A DNA stretch of 64,000 bases from Chlorobiaceae bacterium (GCA_013824085.1 PNNF01000001.1:62001-126000), one strand, 5' to 3'; positions 44,747 to 54,359 are shown, counted from the stretch's first letter. The notes: generated by a model not told the origin, from the sequence alone. Made by a program: numbers and translations.

Positions 44747-45498
44747 TGCCTTTTATTTTAGTCATACCATCAATCGATATCAAAGACAGAAAAACTGTCA
44801 GAGTTGTGCAAGGAATTCCAGAAATAAAATCTGAAGAATATGGAAATGATCCTGTTGAGATGGCGAAAATCTGGCGCGCTGAAAATGCTAAAACAATTCA
44901 CATAGTTGATTTTAATGCGATTGAAGATCATTCAGATTGTAACTTCGATATCATTGCTGAAATTTGTCGCTCTGTTGTTATTCCTGTTGAGTTAGCAGGT
45001 GGGATTAGAAGTTTAAGTGATGCAGAAAAAATGTTTGATTTAGGTGTTGCAAGAATTGTTATCTCAACTTTGTGTTTTGAAAATCCTGCAGAATTTAAAA
45101 AAGTAATTGAAAGATTTGGTCCTTCAAAAGTTGCTGCAGCTATTGATTTTATTGACGATGAAGTAGTAATTCGTGGACGCAAAATCAAGACAGGTTTGAA
45201 ACCAGTTGATGAATCTATAAGACTTTCTGCAGTTGGAGTCGAAAGATTTATTGTTACCGATGTAAAAAGAAATGGAATGTTACTCGGACCAAATATTGAG
45301 ATGTGCAAAACAATTGCCAATGTTACAAAAGCACGAGTTACAATTTCTGGAGGCGTTCGGAATAAAGATGAATTGATGGATATTCAAACTTTTCTCCCAA
45401 TTGGAATTGACTCTGTGATAATTGGAAGAGCACTTTATGAAAACAGATTCCCGTGTCAAAAACTTTGGCGTATTGCTGAAATAGGTCTATTCAGTTAA
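44746..45498 (+). CDS. HisA-like (phosphoribosyl-ProFAR isomerase family) TIM-barrel protein
   Basis: The 250-residue protein follows HisA along its length: VIPSIDIKDRKTVRVVQG with the first catalytic Asp, ELAGGIRSLSDAEKMFD, AAIDFIDDEVVIRG, TDVKRNGMLLGPN with the second catalytic Asp, and ISGGVRNKDEL with IIGRALYE for phosphate binding. The Trp usual in the RGW motif of HisA is Arg (RGRKI). I chose ATG 44746 (TGATG with the previous stop) over an upstream GTG at 44734. It is not in a histidine operon, so it may be the genome's HisA, a PriA-like relative, or a paralogue with another substrate. Confidence 0.8.
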   Translation: MPFILVIPSIDIKDRKTVRVVQGIPEIKSEEYGNDPVEMAKIWRAENAKTIHIVDFNAIEDHSDCNFDIIAEICRSVVIPVELAGGIRSLSDAEKMFDLGVARIVISTLCFENPAEFKKVIERFGPSKVAAAIDFIDDEVVIRGRKIKTGLKPVDESIRLSAVGVERFIVTDVKRNGMLLGPNIEMCKTIANVTKARVTISGGVRNKDELMDIQTFLPIGIDSVIIGRALYENRFPCQKLWRIAEIGLFS

Positions 45499-45522
45499 AT
45501 TAGATTTGAGGAAAAAAAAATT

Positions 45523-46104
45523 ATGGCAGAAGATAATCAATTAACACAAAGTGGATTTTGGGTAAATATTTTCAAATCGAAAACTGATAAAAATGATTTG
45601 CTAAATTTGCTCAGTAAAATTCCCCCTTTCAACGAACTAAAAAGTAGTTCACTCAAAGAGATTTTTAAAATTGTAAATCAAAGAATTTATCAAAAGGGCG
45701 AATATATTTTTTTGCAGAATGACCCGGGCATTGGGCTGTATATTATCATTGAAGGTAAGGTTACTATTGAATATATTGCTCAGAACGGAGATAAAATTTT
45801 TCTTGCTTCTTTTTCTGAAGGAGATTTTTTTGGCGAGCTCGCATTATTGGATGGCGAAAAAAGATCAGCATCTTCAGTTGCAAAAACAGAATCTAAACTT
45901 GCTGTTATTTTCAAACCTGATTTAGATGAATACGTAAATAAATTTCCTAAAGAAGGAATTAAAATTGTTACAGGATTTTCAAAAATAATTGCTTCTCGTT
46001 TAAGACACTTAAACAATGAGTACCTCGAACTTATTAACAAGAACTTAAAATCAAAGGAGACTCAAAATGAATCTGACAATAAAAAAAATAATAGTTCCAG
46101 TTGA
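45523..46104 (+). CDS. Cyclic-nucleotide-binding-domain protein
   Basis: The 193-residue protein has a cNMP-binding fold (about residues 30-150). The phosphate-binding cassette reads FFGELALLDGEKRSAS with the conserved Glu and Arg near 105-115. A C-terminal helix follows, but there is no DNA-binding helix-turn-helix of the CRP type, so it is probably not a transcription factor. The first 25 residues are charged. A ribosome site GAGGA precedes the start. Its last 38 bases overlap the stress-protein gene. Target and ligand are unknown. Confidence 0.85.
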   Translation: MAEDNQLTQSGFWVNIFKSKTDKNDLLNLLSKIPPFNELKSSSLKEIFKIVNQRIYQKGEYIFLQNDPGIGLYIIIEGKVTIEYIAQNGDKIFLASFSEGDFFGELALLDGEKRSASSVAKTESKLAVIFKPDLDEYVNKFPKEGIKIVTGFSKIIASRLRHLNNEYLELINKNLKSKETQNESDNKKNNSSS

Positions 46105-46543
46105 TTTTTCTGATTTCTCAAAATCAGCTTTAAAATATTCTGTTCAGTTCGCAAAAAATTTTTCTTCTGAGTTGATTATAACTTATGTCATCGAACCCAT
46201 TATTTATCCACCTGATTTCAGTATGGGACAAATCGCTCTCCCTTCTGTTAATTTGCAAATGGATGAAAGAGCAAAAGAAGAATTAGAGAAACTTGTTAAA
46301 ATAGAAATCGGAGAAGAAGTTCCGGTAAGAATTGTGATTAGAACAGGAAAACCTTTTGTTGAAATTATTGAACTTGCTCGCGAAGAGGAAGCGGATTTAA
46401 TAATTATTTCCTCTCATGGTCATTCAGGAGTCGAGTATATTTTATTCGGAAGTACAGCAGATAAAGTTGTGAGAAAAGCTCCTTGTCCCGTTTTAACTTT
46501 GAGAGATCCTTTGAAAGGTTTTAATATCAAAAAATTTTCTTGA
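46067..46543 (+). CDS. Universal stress protein (UspA family, ATP-binding type)
   Basis: The 158-residue protein begins KKIIVPVDFSDFSKSALKYS and ends with the ATP-binding G-x2-G-x9-G-S/T pattern (HGHSGVEYILFGSTADKVV), so it belongs to the nucleotide-binding UspA subgroup. The start at 46067 is supported by a strong ribosome site AAAGGAG (46053-46059), which lies inside the preceding gene. The 38-base overlap is unusually long for this window and suggests translation coupling of the cNMP-binding protein and the USP. Confidence 0.92.
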   Translation: MNLTIKKIIVPVDFSDFSKSALKYSVQFAKNFSSELIITYVIEPIIYPPDFSMGQIALPSVNLQMDERAKEELEKLVKIEIGEEVPVRIVIRTGKPFVEIIELAREEEADLIIISSHGHSGVEYILFGSTADKVVRKAPCPVLTLRDPLKGFNIKKFS

Positions 46544-46590
46544 GTGTAAAATCTATTTGAATGATAATAATTTTTTTCTGAAAGTAATCT

Positions 46591-47571
46591 TTAATTAGTT
46601 CGTTCTACAACAAACTCAACTAAATTTTGAAGTGATTTTTTTTCGGGTGATTCTTGAAAAATTATTAGTGATTTTTTTGCCTTCTGCGCTAACTCTAAAG
46701 CCATTTTTTCAGAATATTCTATTCCACCATTCTTTTGTACAAAACTTATTATCGTCTTTATATCATCACTCTTCCCACCGTTTTTGATAAGTTTTTTTAT
46801 GCGAGTTACTTCATCTTTAGAAACGTTTTTGAATGCATGAATTAAGGGTAAAGTAATCTTTTTCTCTTTGATGTCACCACCAATTGGTTTACCAAACAAC
46901 TTAGTTGTCCCTTCATAATCAAGCACATCATCTCTTATCTGAAAAGAGAGCCCAAGATTTTCTCCATATTTTTTCATCGCTGATATTTTGTCAGGATCAT
47001 CAGTAACACTTCTTGCACCAATCTCACAGCACGTTTCAATTAGAGATGCAGTTTTGGCATTAATGACTTGGAAATATGTCTCTTCATCAATATCAAGTTT
47101 TCTTGTCTTTTGAATTTGAAGCAACTCCCCTTCTGACATTCTCTTTACCGTATTTGTAATTGTGCTCAAGAAATCAAAATCTTTTCCATCAACCGAAATC
47201 ATTAATCCACGCGACAAAAGATAGTCACCCATTAAAACAGCAACTTTATTTTTCCAGACTGCATTAATTGAAGGAAAGCCTCTGCGCTTATCTGCATTGT
47301 CCACAACATCGTCGTGAATAAGTGTAGCAGAGTGCAATAGCTCGACTAACACTGCTCCTCGATAAGTTCGTTCACTTATTTCTCCACATAACTTTGCAGA
47401 GAGCAGCACAAGCAGTGGTCGAATTTTTTTTCCTTTTTGCTTCAGGATATAATTTGTGATTAAATCAACTAAACTTACTTTGGATTTAAGCGATTGTTTA
47501 TAAAACTCATTAAATGCTTCAAGTTCAGATTTAATTGGTTTTGTAATTTCTTTCAGGCTATGCATCTTCAC
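46591..47571 (-). CDS. Trans-polyprenyl diphosphate synthase (IspB/HepT-like)
   Basis: The enzyme builds the isoprenoid side chain of menaquinone. At 326 residues it shows the first Asp-rich motif LIHDDVVDNADKRRG near residue 89, the second QIRDDVLDYEGT near 214, and the chain-binding segment KTASLIETC. Chain length is not predictable by eye. Two starts are possible: GTG 47571 or ATG 47565 (MHSLKE); both overlap the tatC stop. It converges with the stress-protein gene; the 47-base gap between them shows only a T-run and no good stem. Confidence 0.93.
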   Translation of the reverse strand: MKMHSLKEITKPIKSELEAFNEFYKQSLKSKVSLVDLITNYILKQKGKKIRPLLVLLSAKLCGEISERTYRGAVLVELLHSATLIHDDVVDNADKRRGFPSINAVWKNKVAVLMGDYLLSRGLMISVDGKDFDFLSTITNTVKRMSEGELLQIQKTRKLDIDEETYFQVINAKTASLIETCCEIGARSVTDDPDKISAMKKYGENLGLSFQIRDDVLDYEGTTKLFGKPIGGDIKEKKITLPLIHAFKNVSKDEVTRIKKLIKNGGKSDDIKTIISFVQKNGGIEYSEKMALELAQKAKKSLIIFQESPEKKSLQNLVEFVVERTN

Positions 47572-48316
47572 TCTTTTTCTGTGAGTACTTGGAAACTATG
47601 ATACTTATTTCATAAAGAAAAACTAACGGTATTGCTAAAACAATTTGTGAGATTGGATCAGTTCCCGGCGATAGTAAAGCAGATAAAAGCAAAATCCCAA
47701 TCAATGAATGTCTTCGATATTTTCTCATCATTTGAGGTGTTAGTATTCCTAATTTTGAGAGGAAGAAACTTACCATCGGCATTTCAAATATTAACGCTGC
47801 TCCAAGCATAACGCTAAGAACAATCGACATATATTCATCAATTGCAAATTCATTTTTAATTGCATCTGTTCCAAAAGCTGCAGCAAAGTTTAATACCAAT
47901 GGGAGCATTAAAAAATATGCGAATAAAATTCCGGTGATGAAACAGAGACTTGAAAATAATACTATCGCGAAGATGTATTTTCTTTCTTTTTGTCTAAGTG
48001 CAGGAGAAATGAATTTCCAAATTTGGTAAAAAATATTCGGGATACTTATTATGATGCCACACATAATGGCAACTTCAAAGTAAAGAAAAATTTGTCCGAA
48101 AGGTTTTAAGTTCTGAAGTATAACTTGATTTTCAGTTGCGGGTTTTAATAAAATTCCTTCAATAATAAATTCGATAAAGATGGCACAAAAAATCGCACCA
48201 ACCACTATTCCAATAATCGAATAAATTACTCGCCATCTGAGTTCTTCCAGATGCTCAAGAAAAGATAATTCTTCTTTAGAATTTTTATTTTCTGCTTCTT
48301 TATTTTTTGCATCCAT
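47558..48316 (-). CDS. tatC: Sec-independent (Tat) translocase subunit TatC
   Basis: The 252-residue protein has a charged N-terminal tail, the family motif FLEHLEELRWRVIYS near residue 20, and six membrane helices. The periplasmic loop contains FEVAIMCGIIISIPN and the conserved LPLVLNF segment. It receives twin-arginine precursors; the TatA partner is not in the window. I chose ATG 48316, which overlaps the glyA stop as TGATG, over GTG 48319. Confidence 0.95.
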   Translation of the reverse strand: MDAKNKEAENKNSKEELSFLEHLEELRWRVIYSIIGIVVGAIFCAIFIEFIIEGILLKPATENQVILQNLKPFGQIFLYFEVAIMCGIIISIPNIFYQIWKFISPALRQKERKYIFAIVLFSSLCFITGILFAYFLMLPLVLNFAAAFGTDAIKNEFAIDEYMSIVLSVMLGAALIFEMPMVSFFLSKLGILTPQMMRKYRRHSLIGILLLSALLSPGTDPISQIVLAIPLVFLYEISIIVSKYSQKKSEDA

Positions 48317-49614
48317 CACTGGATTAAATTTTTATAGAGAGGAAATTTGTTACATAAAATTTTGACATCACTCTTAACTTTAGAAATAATTTCTTCATTG
48401 TTAAAATTTAAGATTACTTTATCAATTAGCTGAGCAATTTCTTTCATCTCAACTTCTGTCATTCCTCTTGTAGTCATAGCAGCAGTTCCAACACGAATTC
48501 CACTCGTTACGAAAGGACTCTTCGTGTCAAATGGTACCATGTTTTTATTCACAGTAATTCCAGCTTTCTCGAGAGTTTGTTCAGCAAGTTTTCCAGAAAT
48601 ATTTTTATTTGTTAAGTCGATTAACATCAAATGATTATCAGTTCCGCCTGAAATAATTTTGTAATCTTTTGCGACTAATTCACTTGCAAGAGTTTTCGCA
48701 TTTCGAATAACTTGCTCGCCATATGACTTGAATGAATCAGAGAGCACTTCACCAAATGCAACAGCTTTTGCCATAATAATATGCATCAACGGACCGCCTT
48801 GAATTCCCGGCATTACAGTTGAGTCAAGAATTTCAGACATAAGTTTAAATCGATCGCCTTTAAGAGTTTTTATTCCAAATGGATTTTCAAAATCTTTTCC
48901 CATCAATATCACTCCGCCTCTCGGGCCACGTAAAGTTTTATGTGTCGTAGAAGTAACAAAGTGACAGTGTTCAAGTGGTGAATTCAACAAACCTTTTGCT
49001 ATCAGTCCCGCAGGATGAGCCATATCGCAAAACATTAATGCTCCGACAGAGTCAGCTATTTGTCTAAATATTTTGTAATCCCAATCGCGTGAGTAAGCAC
49101 TTCCGCCTGCGATTATCATTTTAGGTTTTTCTTTTTTAGCTATCTCCTCGATTAAATTGTAATCGAGTAATCCAGTCTCTTTGTCCAGAGTATAACCAAA
49201 AGCTTGATAAAGAATGCCCGAGAAATTTACGGGAGAGCCGTGAGTTAAATGTCCACCGTGAGCTAAGCTCAGTCCTAAAAATTTATCGCCGGGTTTCAAT
49301 GCAGCCATGAAGACAGCCATATTTGCTTGTGAGCCACTATGCGGCTGAACATTTGTATATTCAGCGCCAAATATTTTTTTTAAGCGATCTCGTGCAATAT
49401 CTTCAGCAATATCAACAAACTCGCAACCGCCGTAATATCTTTTATTCGGATATCCTTCAGCATACTTATTCGTCAACACTGATCCTGCAGCTTCAAGCAC
49501 TGCTTCACTAACAAAATTTTCTGAAGCAATTAATTCAAGATTATCTTGTTGTCGGTTGATTTCACCTTGTAGTGAATCAAAAACTTCTTTATCATTTTTT
49601 AAGTGAGTGTACAT
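48316..49614 (-). CDS. glyA: Serine hydroxymethyltransferase
   Basis: This PLP enzyme interconverts serine and glycine and charges tetrahydrofolate with a one-carbon unit. The 432 residues contain [37 protein letters not shown] and the PLP lysine in [13 protein letters not shown] near residue 227. The length is normal. It is coupled to tatC downstream (TGATG) and lies nine bases after the outer-membrane protein gene. No glycine riboswitch or leader is visible in that short gap. Confidence 0.97.
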   Translation of the reverse strand: MYTHLKNDKEVFDSLQGEINRQQDNLELIASENFVSEAVLEAAGSVLTNKYAEGYPNKRYYGGCEFVDIAEDIARDRLKKIFGAEYTNVQPHSGSQANMAVFMAALKPGDKFLGLSLAHGGHLTHGSPVNFSGILYQAFGYTLDKETGLLDYNLIEEIAKKEKPKMIIAGGSAYSRDWDYKIFRQIADSVGALMFCDMAHPAGLIAKGLLNSPLEHCHFVTSTTHKTLRGPRGGVILMGKDFENPFGIKTLKGDRFKLMSEILDSTVMPGIQGGPLMHIIMAKAVAFGEVLSDSFKSYGEQVIRNAKTLASELVAKDYKIISGGTDNHLMLIDLTNKNISGKLAEQTLEKAGITVNKNMVPFDTKSPFVTSGIRVGTAAMTTRGMTEVEMKEIAQLIDKVILNFNNEEIISKVKSDVKILCNKFPLYKNLIQ

Positions 49615-49623
49615 ATTTTACTT

Positions 49624-50856
49624 TCATCTATCTTGTCTAACAAACCAAAGTTCACCAAGGCTAAAACCAATTCCTAATTTGATAATATTTTCTTTTAGTA
49701 ACTGCGAGTCAGTTGTGCCTCGTGAAATATATTGAATTCCAATATCGAATGTGTTTTCTCTTGCCAAAGGAAGTGATAATCCAGCTGAGACTCCATACTG
49801 ATTTATTGAAGTGTTATTTAAATAGTAAGGAGTTTTTTCATAGAACAAACCGAAACGATAAATTACTAAATCGCCAAAATTTATTCCAAATTGATTAGGT
49901 CTATATTCTACAGCAAAATTAATGCGTGAGGAGCTTTGTAATTCCGGTTGAATTCTATCAGCAATTTTATATTCAGACCAGTTTTGAGTAATAAAATCAA
50001 GAGCAAATTGATATGATTCATTTAATCTAAATCCTAATCCAAATCCAATTCTCATTGGAATAGAATATTTAACTTTTCCAGATGAAACTGTATCAATAAT
50101 AAATCCGGAACTTTTTGTTAGAGTAGTATCACCTGTAACATTTCCGATAAGATTTGCAGTGAACGCTAATTTAATATTGTCAACATTTTTAATCTGAATC
50201 ATTTTTGAAAAATCTGGAGATATCAATCCGAATGAAAATCCAAGACCTTTAAGTCGATGTATATTCCTGAACTTAGAATTAGTTGATGCGTCATCATTGA
50301 AAATAATTTCAGAAGTATAATTTAGATTTCCGAAATAATAATCTAAACTTGCACCCAAGCTTAAATCAAATGGAAGTCTATAAGAAGTTCCAACAAATAA
50401 TTTAGAAACTCCTCCCTCTCCTTTTTTATTCTCACTAAAATTACTGTTAGAAGTGTTTACAACTTCGTAACCTATTTTTGAAAAAGGAACAATTCCAACA
50501 ACACCGCCGACACCATAATCTTTACTGATTGGAATGCCGATCATAAAACCAGAGAAAAAACTTCCTGCGAAATAATTATTTTGAGTTTGTGAGGAAGTAA
50601 AATTTCCTGCGAATGTAGCTCCCAGTTCAACTCGTGTTAGTCCAATTTTATTCCAAGCAGCAGGATTTAAGTTCGATAAAAAATCTCTGTCTTCAATTGT
50701 TAACCCGAGATCTCCCAGAGCCAATCTTCTTGCTGAGTAAGAATACTCAACGTTACCAAGCCCAAACCGTGAATAGATTGAACTCGCTTGAGCAAATAAA
50801 TTAAATTCTAATAAAAGAATAAAGAGTAACGCATTTAATAATATTTTTAATTTCAT
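49624..50856 (-). CDS. Outer-membrane beta-barrel protein, unknown specificity
   Basis: A signal peptide (MKLKILLNALLFILLLEFNLFAQ) leads a 410-residue protein of alternating hydrophobic strands, many with aromatic ends, typical of Bacteroidota barrels. The start SIYSRFGLGNVEYSYSARRLALGDLGL with NLNPAAWNKIGLTRVELG resembles PorV/FadL-like barrels, but I cannot assign a family. Mature parts are rich in Tyr, Phe, Gly and Asn, with very few cysteines. The C-terminal strand ends in LGIGFSLGELWFVRQDR. It lies eight bases downstream of the lipoprotein gene, so they may form a surface pair. Confidence 0.8.
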   Translation of the reverse strand: MKLKILLNALLFILLLEFNLFAQASSIYSRFGLGNVEYSYSARRLALGDLGLTIEDRDFLSNLNPAAWNKIGLTRVELGATFAGNFTSSQTQNNYFAGSFFSGFMIGIPISKDYGVGGVVGIVPFSKIGYEVVNTSNSNFSENKKGEGGVSKLFVGTSYRLPFDLSLGASLDYYFGNLNYTSEIIFNDDASTNSKFRNIHRLKGLGFSFGLISPDFSKMIQIKNVDNIKLAFTANLIGNVTGDTTLTKSSGFIIDTVSSGKVKYSIPMRIGFGLGFRLNESYQFALDFITQNWSEYKIADRIQPELQSSSRINFAVEYRPNQFGINFGDLVIYRFGLFYEKTPYYLNNTSINQYGVSAGLSLPLARENTFDIGIQYISRGTTDSQLLKENIIKLGIGFSLGELWFVRQDR

Positions 50857-50864
50857 TTATAACT

Positions 50865-52082
50865 TTACTTTTTTTGCGAATAAATAATATTTAATCGAGG
50901 TCTTAGAGCAGCATTTACATTTCCGCTGCCAAAAATTTGAAATGATTCTAATCCAACATTCTCATCAAGATTCATTAGGATTAATCCGTTGTTAGATCCG
51001 TCCTTTATCCATCTGTTAACCATAAAAGAGATATCACCTTTGAAAGTATTATTTTCTCTGCTTAAGACTGTATAATAATTTCCATCTCGTGCATTTGTAG
51101 TGCTGTCAGTAGATAAATAAACTATCAAAGAATTTGCAAAAGTATTTCCAACTCTTGTTCTCAATGTATCAATCGTCAAAGTGATAAAAGCATTGTTCAC
51201 AATTGCTGTTTTTGGAATTGAAGAAATATCAAACCAAAGATTAGAATGAACTGCAATTCCACTTTGTGTAGTAAGAATAGTTTTATCAGTTGTATTAACA
51301 TCTCCATCAACAAAATGGATATCAGCATTGACAATAAAATTTAGTGTATCGTTAGTGCCAGTGGGACCAATTTTTGTGATTACTCTCAAATAAGGTGCAT
51401 CATCAAACTGCAATGTTGAAGCTCTGAAACCAACGAAGCGTCCTGTGTTTAAGCTTGGTCTAAGCATTACTCCATTTGTATTAAAAGTGTTGCTGTCTTT
51501 CGCGAACTGAAACCATTCTCTAACAAGATTATTATCAAGTGAAACTTTTACGAGTGTGTCTGAAATACTTCGCGAAGTGATAGAATTATTATTTGCAAAT
51601 TGAATCTGCTCCATGTCATTTGAATTTAGTGTCAGTGGATCCCAAACGTTTAGAATCTTATGTGCAGTAAAATCAAAAGTTGCTGCAGTATCACCAAATC
51701 TATAAACAGGCTTAAATATAATTTCATTTGAGACTATGATTAAGCTATCCATCTTTAATTTAATTGTCTCAGATAAATTGATTGCAAATTTAATTGCAAA
51801 GTTTGATTGCAAACGACTCTGCTTACCAAGAATAATTACATCTGCAAGCCCCAATTTAATTGGAGTTTTGTAAGAAGATGAAAATTGTTTTAGAGTATCA
51901 TTGAATGAATCAATATTAACAACTTGCAAATCATCTTTAGCAAGAAGATCTTCACCTATGTCTGAAGGCGTATCACTACAAGCGGGTAATAAAATTAATA
52001 ATGAAAAAATAGAAACCGAAAGAAAAAATAATTTGATATTTTTTAATTCAATTATTGTTGAAATCTTTTTTAATAAACTCAC
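50865..52082 (-). CDS. Predicted outer-membrane lipoprotein with DNRLRE/DUF4270-like features
   Basis: A long n-region is followed by a hydrophobic helix and lipobox LLPAC (Cys near residue 35), so the mature protein should be lipidated. The start of the mature part (DIGEDLLAKDDLQVV) resembles DUF4270 lipoproteins. Two segments ending DAPYLRVITKIG and ALRPRLNIIYSQKK resemble the C-terminal strands of DNRLRE carbohydrate-binding-like domains, suggesting two such modules. The gene start overlaps the HAD phosphatase gene by 35 bases. Function unknown; it precedes the barrel gene. Confidence 0.78.
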   Translation of the reverse strand: MSLLKKISTIIELKNIKLFFLSVSIFSLLILLPACSDTPSDIGEDLLAKDDLQVVNIDSFNDTLKQFSSSYKTPIKLGLADVIILGKQSRLQSNFAIKFAINLSETIKLKMDSLIIVSNEIIFKPVYRFGDTAATFDFTAHKILNVWDPLTLNSNDMEQIQFANNNSITSRSISDTLVKVSLDNNLVREWFQFAKDSNTFNTNGVMLRPSLNTGRFVGFRASTLQFDDAPYLRVITKIGPTGTNDTLNFIVNADIHFVDGDVNTTDKTILTTQSGIAVHSNLWFDISSIPKTAIVNNAFITLTIDTLRTRVGNTFANSLIVYLSTDSTTNARDGNYYTVLSRENNTFKGDISFMVNRWIKDGSNNGLILMNLDENVGLESFQIFGSGNVNAALRPRLNIIYSQKK

Positions 52083-52617
52083 ATGCTTCCTTAAAATTTT
52101 CTGCTACAAAGTTTGGAATAATTTTTAGATTAGACAAGCTACTGATTTGTGCCTTACCATAACCAGTTTTGACCAATATAGTTTTAACACCGGCATTTAA
52201 TCCAGATAAAATATCTGAACTCATATCGCCAATTAAATATGATTTATTTAAATCAATGTCGAATTCTTTTGCTGCGTCAAGTATCATTTTTGGTGAAGGT
52301 TTTCTGCTATCGCACTCTTCAGGGGTATTAAAATCAGGATGATAAGCACAATAATAAAATTTATCAATTTTAACATTGTACTCTGAAAGAAGATTGTTTA
52401 TTTCATCATTGACTGATTTAACATCTTCTTCAGTTATAAGCCCTCTTGCAATTCCCGATTGATTTGAGACCACAATCAACATAAAGTTCAAATCATTTTT
52501 TAAGAACGAAAGCGATTCACCAACTCCATCCAATAATTTTACTAATGAAGGATCGCCTAAATAACCTGGATCTTCATTTATAGTTCCGTCTCGATCAAGA
52601 AAAAGAGCCTGAGTCAT
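52048..52617 (-). CDS. HAD-IIIA phosphatase, GmhB-like
   Basis: The 189-residue protein has the HAD nucleophile motif FLDRDGTIN near residue 7, VVSNQSGIARG near 50, RKPSPKM near 105 and the metal motif GDMSSDILSGLNAG near 130. It resembles D-glycero-D-manno-heptose-1,7-bisphosphate 7-phosphatase. The zinc site of the E. coli enzyme is altered: the CPHHP position reads CAYHP and the CxC before RKP reads CDS, so two of four ligands are lost. It shares one base with glgA (TAATG). A sugar-bisphosphate phosphatase role in LPS or glycogen metabolism is inferred. Confidence 0.82.
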   Translation of the reverse strand: MTQALFLDRDGTINEDPGYLGDPSLVKLLDGVGESLSFLKNDLNFMLIVVSNQSGIARGLITEEDVKSVNDEINNLLSEYNVKIDKFYYCAYHPDFNTPEECDSRKPSPKMILDAAKEFDIDLNKSYLIGDMSSDILSGLNAGVKTILVKTGYGKAQISSLSNLKIIPNFVAENFKEACEFIKKDFNNN

Positions 52618-54110
52618 TAATTAGCTACAATCGACTTATACAATTCAATATATTTTTTTGCCGAAGCTTGCCAACTGAAATCCATCTTCATTCCGTTCTT
52701 CATGATCTTAGTCCAGACTTTATTGTCTTGGAAAAGTGCTACAGCTCTATTAATCTCCTTAACCATCGCAGCGGAGTCATACTGCTTAAACATAAAGCCG
52801 TTACCATCGCCAGTTTTTTCACTATACTTTTCGACAGTATCAGCTAACCCACCAGTTTCTCTCACAATTGGAACTGCACCATAAACTAAACTGTACATCT
52901 GGTTTAAGCCGCATGGCTCATATCGCGAAGGCATTAGATACAAGTCAGAACCTGCTTCAATAAGATGAGCCAATTCATCGTTGAAACCTAAATAACAAGC
53001 AAACTTAGTTGGATATTTTTTTACAAATTTTTCAAATGCTGTGTGATATTTTTTCTCGCCCGTTCCGAGCAAAACAAATTGCACATTTAATTTCATAATA
53101 TCATTGAATCCATCTACAAGAAGATCAATTCCTTTTGAATCATACAAACGAGAGATCATTCCAATGACAGGAATTTTTGGATTGAACTTAAGTCCAAATC
53201 TTTCGACTAATGATTCCTTATTGACAGCTTTACTTTCTAAATTTTTCAGTCCAAATTTTTCTGGAATAAATTTATCAGTTTCAGGATTCCAAATATTTTT
53301 GTCAATTCCATTTAACAAACCATGAACTAAACTTTTTCGTTTTGATAAAGTTGTGTTTAGTCCGCCACTCAATTCTTTGTCTGATAAAATTTCTTTTGAA
53401 TATGCTTCGCTCACAGTGTTAATCATATCAGCGTAGAGAATTCCCGCTTTCATATAATTTAATTTTCCATCGTGTAAAATTCCTTTTTCGGAATTGAGCG
53501 ATTCAGGTAATCCAGTTTTATCGAAAGAACTTTTTGGAAAAATTCCTTGATAAGAAAAATTATGAATCGTTAATAAAGTTTTAAATGGATGAAAAAATGA
53601 GTCAGCCGAATAAAGAGTTTTTAAGTAAGCAGGAATTAAAGCACTTTGCCAATCGTTACAATGAATTACATCGGGCGTCCAGCCGAGTCGCTGAATTAAT
53701 TCAAACACAGCACGCGCCATCAAAATATATCTTTCATCGTTATCTTTATAATCAACTCCAGTTAATGGGTCGGAATAAAGACTTTTTCTACTTCCATAAT
53801 AATCTTGATTATCAAGGAAATAAATTTGCACTCTTACTCGTTGTGAAGGAAGGAAAGAAGATTTCAGAGAAAAGATTTGTTTTTTCTCTCCAATTTTTAT
53901 TGCAATATCTTTTAGTCTCACAACATCGTGAATTTTGTACTTCCTACTATCAATTGCACCATATTTGGGGACTAGAATTCTAACCTCGTGTCCGAGTTCA
54001 GTTAGCATCTGAGGAAGAGCTGAAGAAACATCTGCCAATCCACCTGTCTTTACAAAAGGGAATAATTCTGGCGTTACGAACAGAATACGCAATCTTTTAG
54101 ATGAGGACAT
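52617..54110 (-). CDS. glgA: Glycogen synthase (ADP-glucose type, GT5)
   Basis: The 497-residue enzyme extends alpha-1,4-glucan from ADP-glucose. It shows the ADP-binding motif VKTGGLADVSSALP near residue 20, GILYADMINTVSEAYS, and the C-terminal nucleotide/acceptor motifs GLVYG-like SLVYGAVPIVRETGGLAD near 410 and MPSRYEPCGLNQMYS near 395. The length is normal. A -7-like element lies 26-33 bases before the start, and it is the first gene of the glgA-HAD-lipoprotein-barrel-glyA-tatC-ispB run. Other glg genes are not in the window. Confidence 0.95.
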   Translation of the reverse strand: MSSSKRLRILFVTPELFPFVKTGGLADVSSALPQMLTELGHEVRILVPKYGAIDSRKYKIHDVVRLKDIAIKIGEKKQIFSLKSSFLPSQRVRVQIYFLDNQDYYGSRKSLYSDPLTGVDYKDNDERYILMARAVFELIQRLGWTPDVIHCNDWQSALIPAYLKTLYSADSFFHPFKTLLTIHNFSYQGIFPKSSFDKTGLPESLNSEKGILHDGKLNYMKAGILYADMINTVSEAYSKEILSDKELSGGLNTTLSKRKSLVHGLLNGIDKNIWNPETDKFIPEKFGLKNLESKAVNKESLVERFGLKFNPKIPVIGMISRLYDSKGIDLLVDGFNDIMKLNVQFVLLGTGEKKYHTAFEKFVKKYPTKFACYLGFNDELAHLIEAGSDLYLMPSRYEPCGLNQMYSLVYGAVPIVRETGGLADTVEKYSEKTGDGNGFMFKQYDSAAMVKEINRAVALFQDNKVWTKIMKNGMKMDFSWQASAKKYIELYKSIVAN

Positions 54111-54135
54111 TTAAACCTTATTAATTATTACTTTG

Positions 54136-54143
54136 CAAAAATA
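54136..54143 (-). promoter_or_regulatory. -7-like element before glgA
   Basis: TATTTTTG on the minus strand (54143-54136) matches TAnnTTTG. No convincing TTTG at the -33 spacing is present, so the call is weak. The rest of the 339-base gap 54111-54449 contains the terminator at 54360-54414 and otherwise only AT-rich sequence; a ribosome-site-like AAAGGAG at 54248-54254 on the plus strand has no following gene. Confidence 0.35.
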
Positions 54144-54359
54144 CATAAATTAATCATTTTTTCCTATTATTTACATTGCTTTAGAAACTCAATTTGGATA
54201 TTATGATTAGTTAAAAATAAAATTAATTCGAGAAGAAAAAATTTTGCAAAGGAGAACTCAATTTCTTTTTTTTGATTAACTCAGAATTGAAAAAATATTC
54301 TTCAGAGAATTCACATTATTGTTTTGCTTTATTGAAAATTATTTAATGAAAAATTCTAC

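Noticed and set aside
53585-53983. 132-codon plus-strand open frame
   Set aside because: It is antisense to conserved glgA sequence.
54248-54270. Ribosome-site-like AAAGGAG on the plus strand
   Set aside because: No start codon with a usable frame follows; the nearest in-phase reading ends after five codons.
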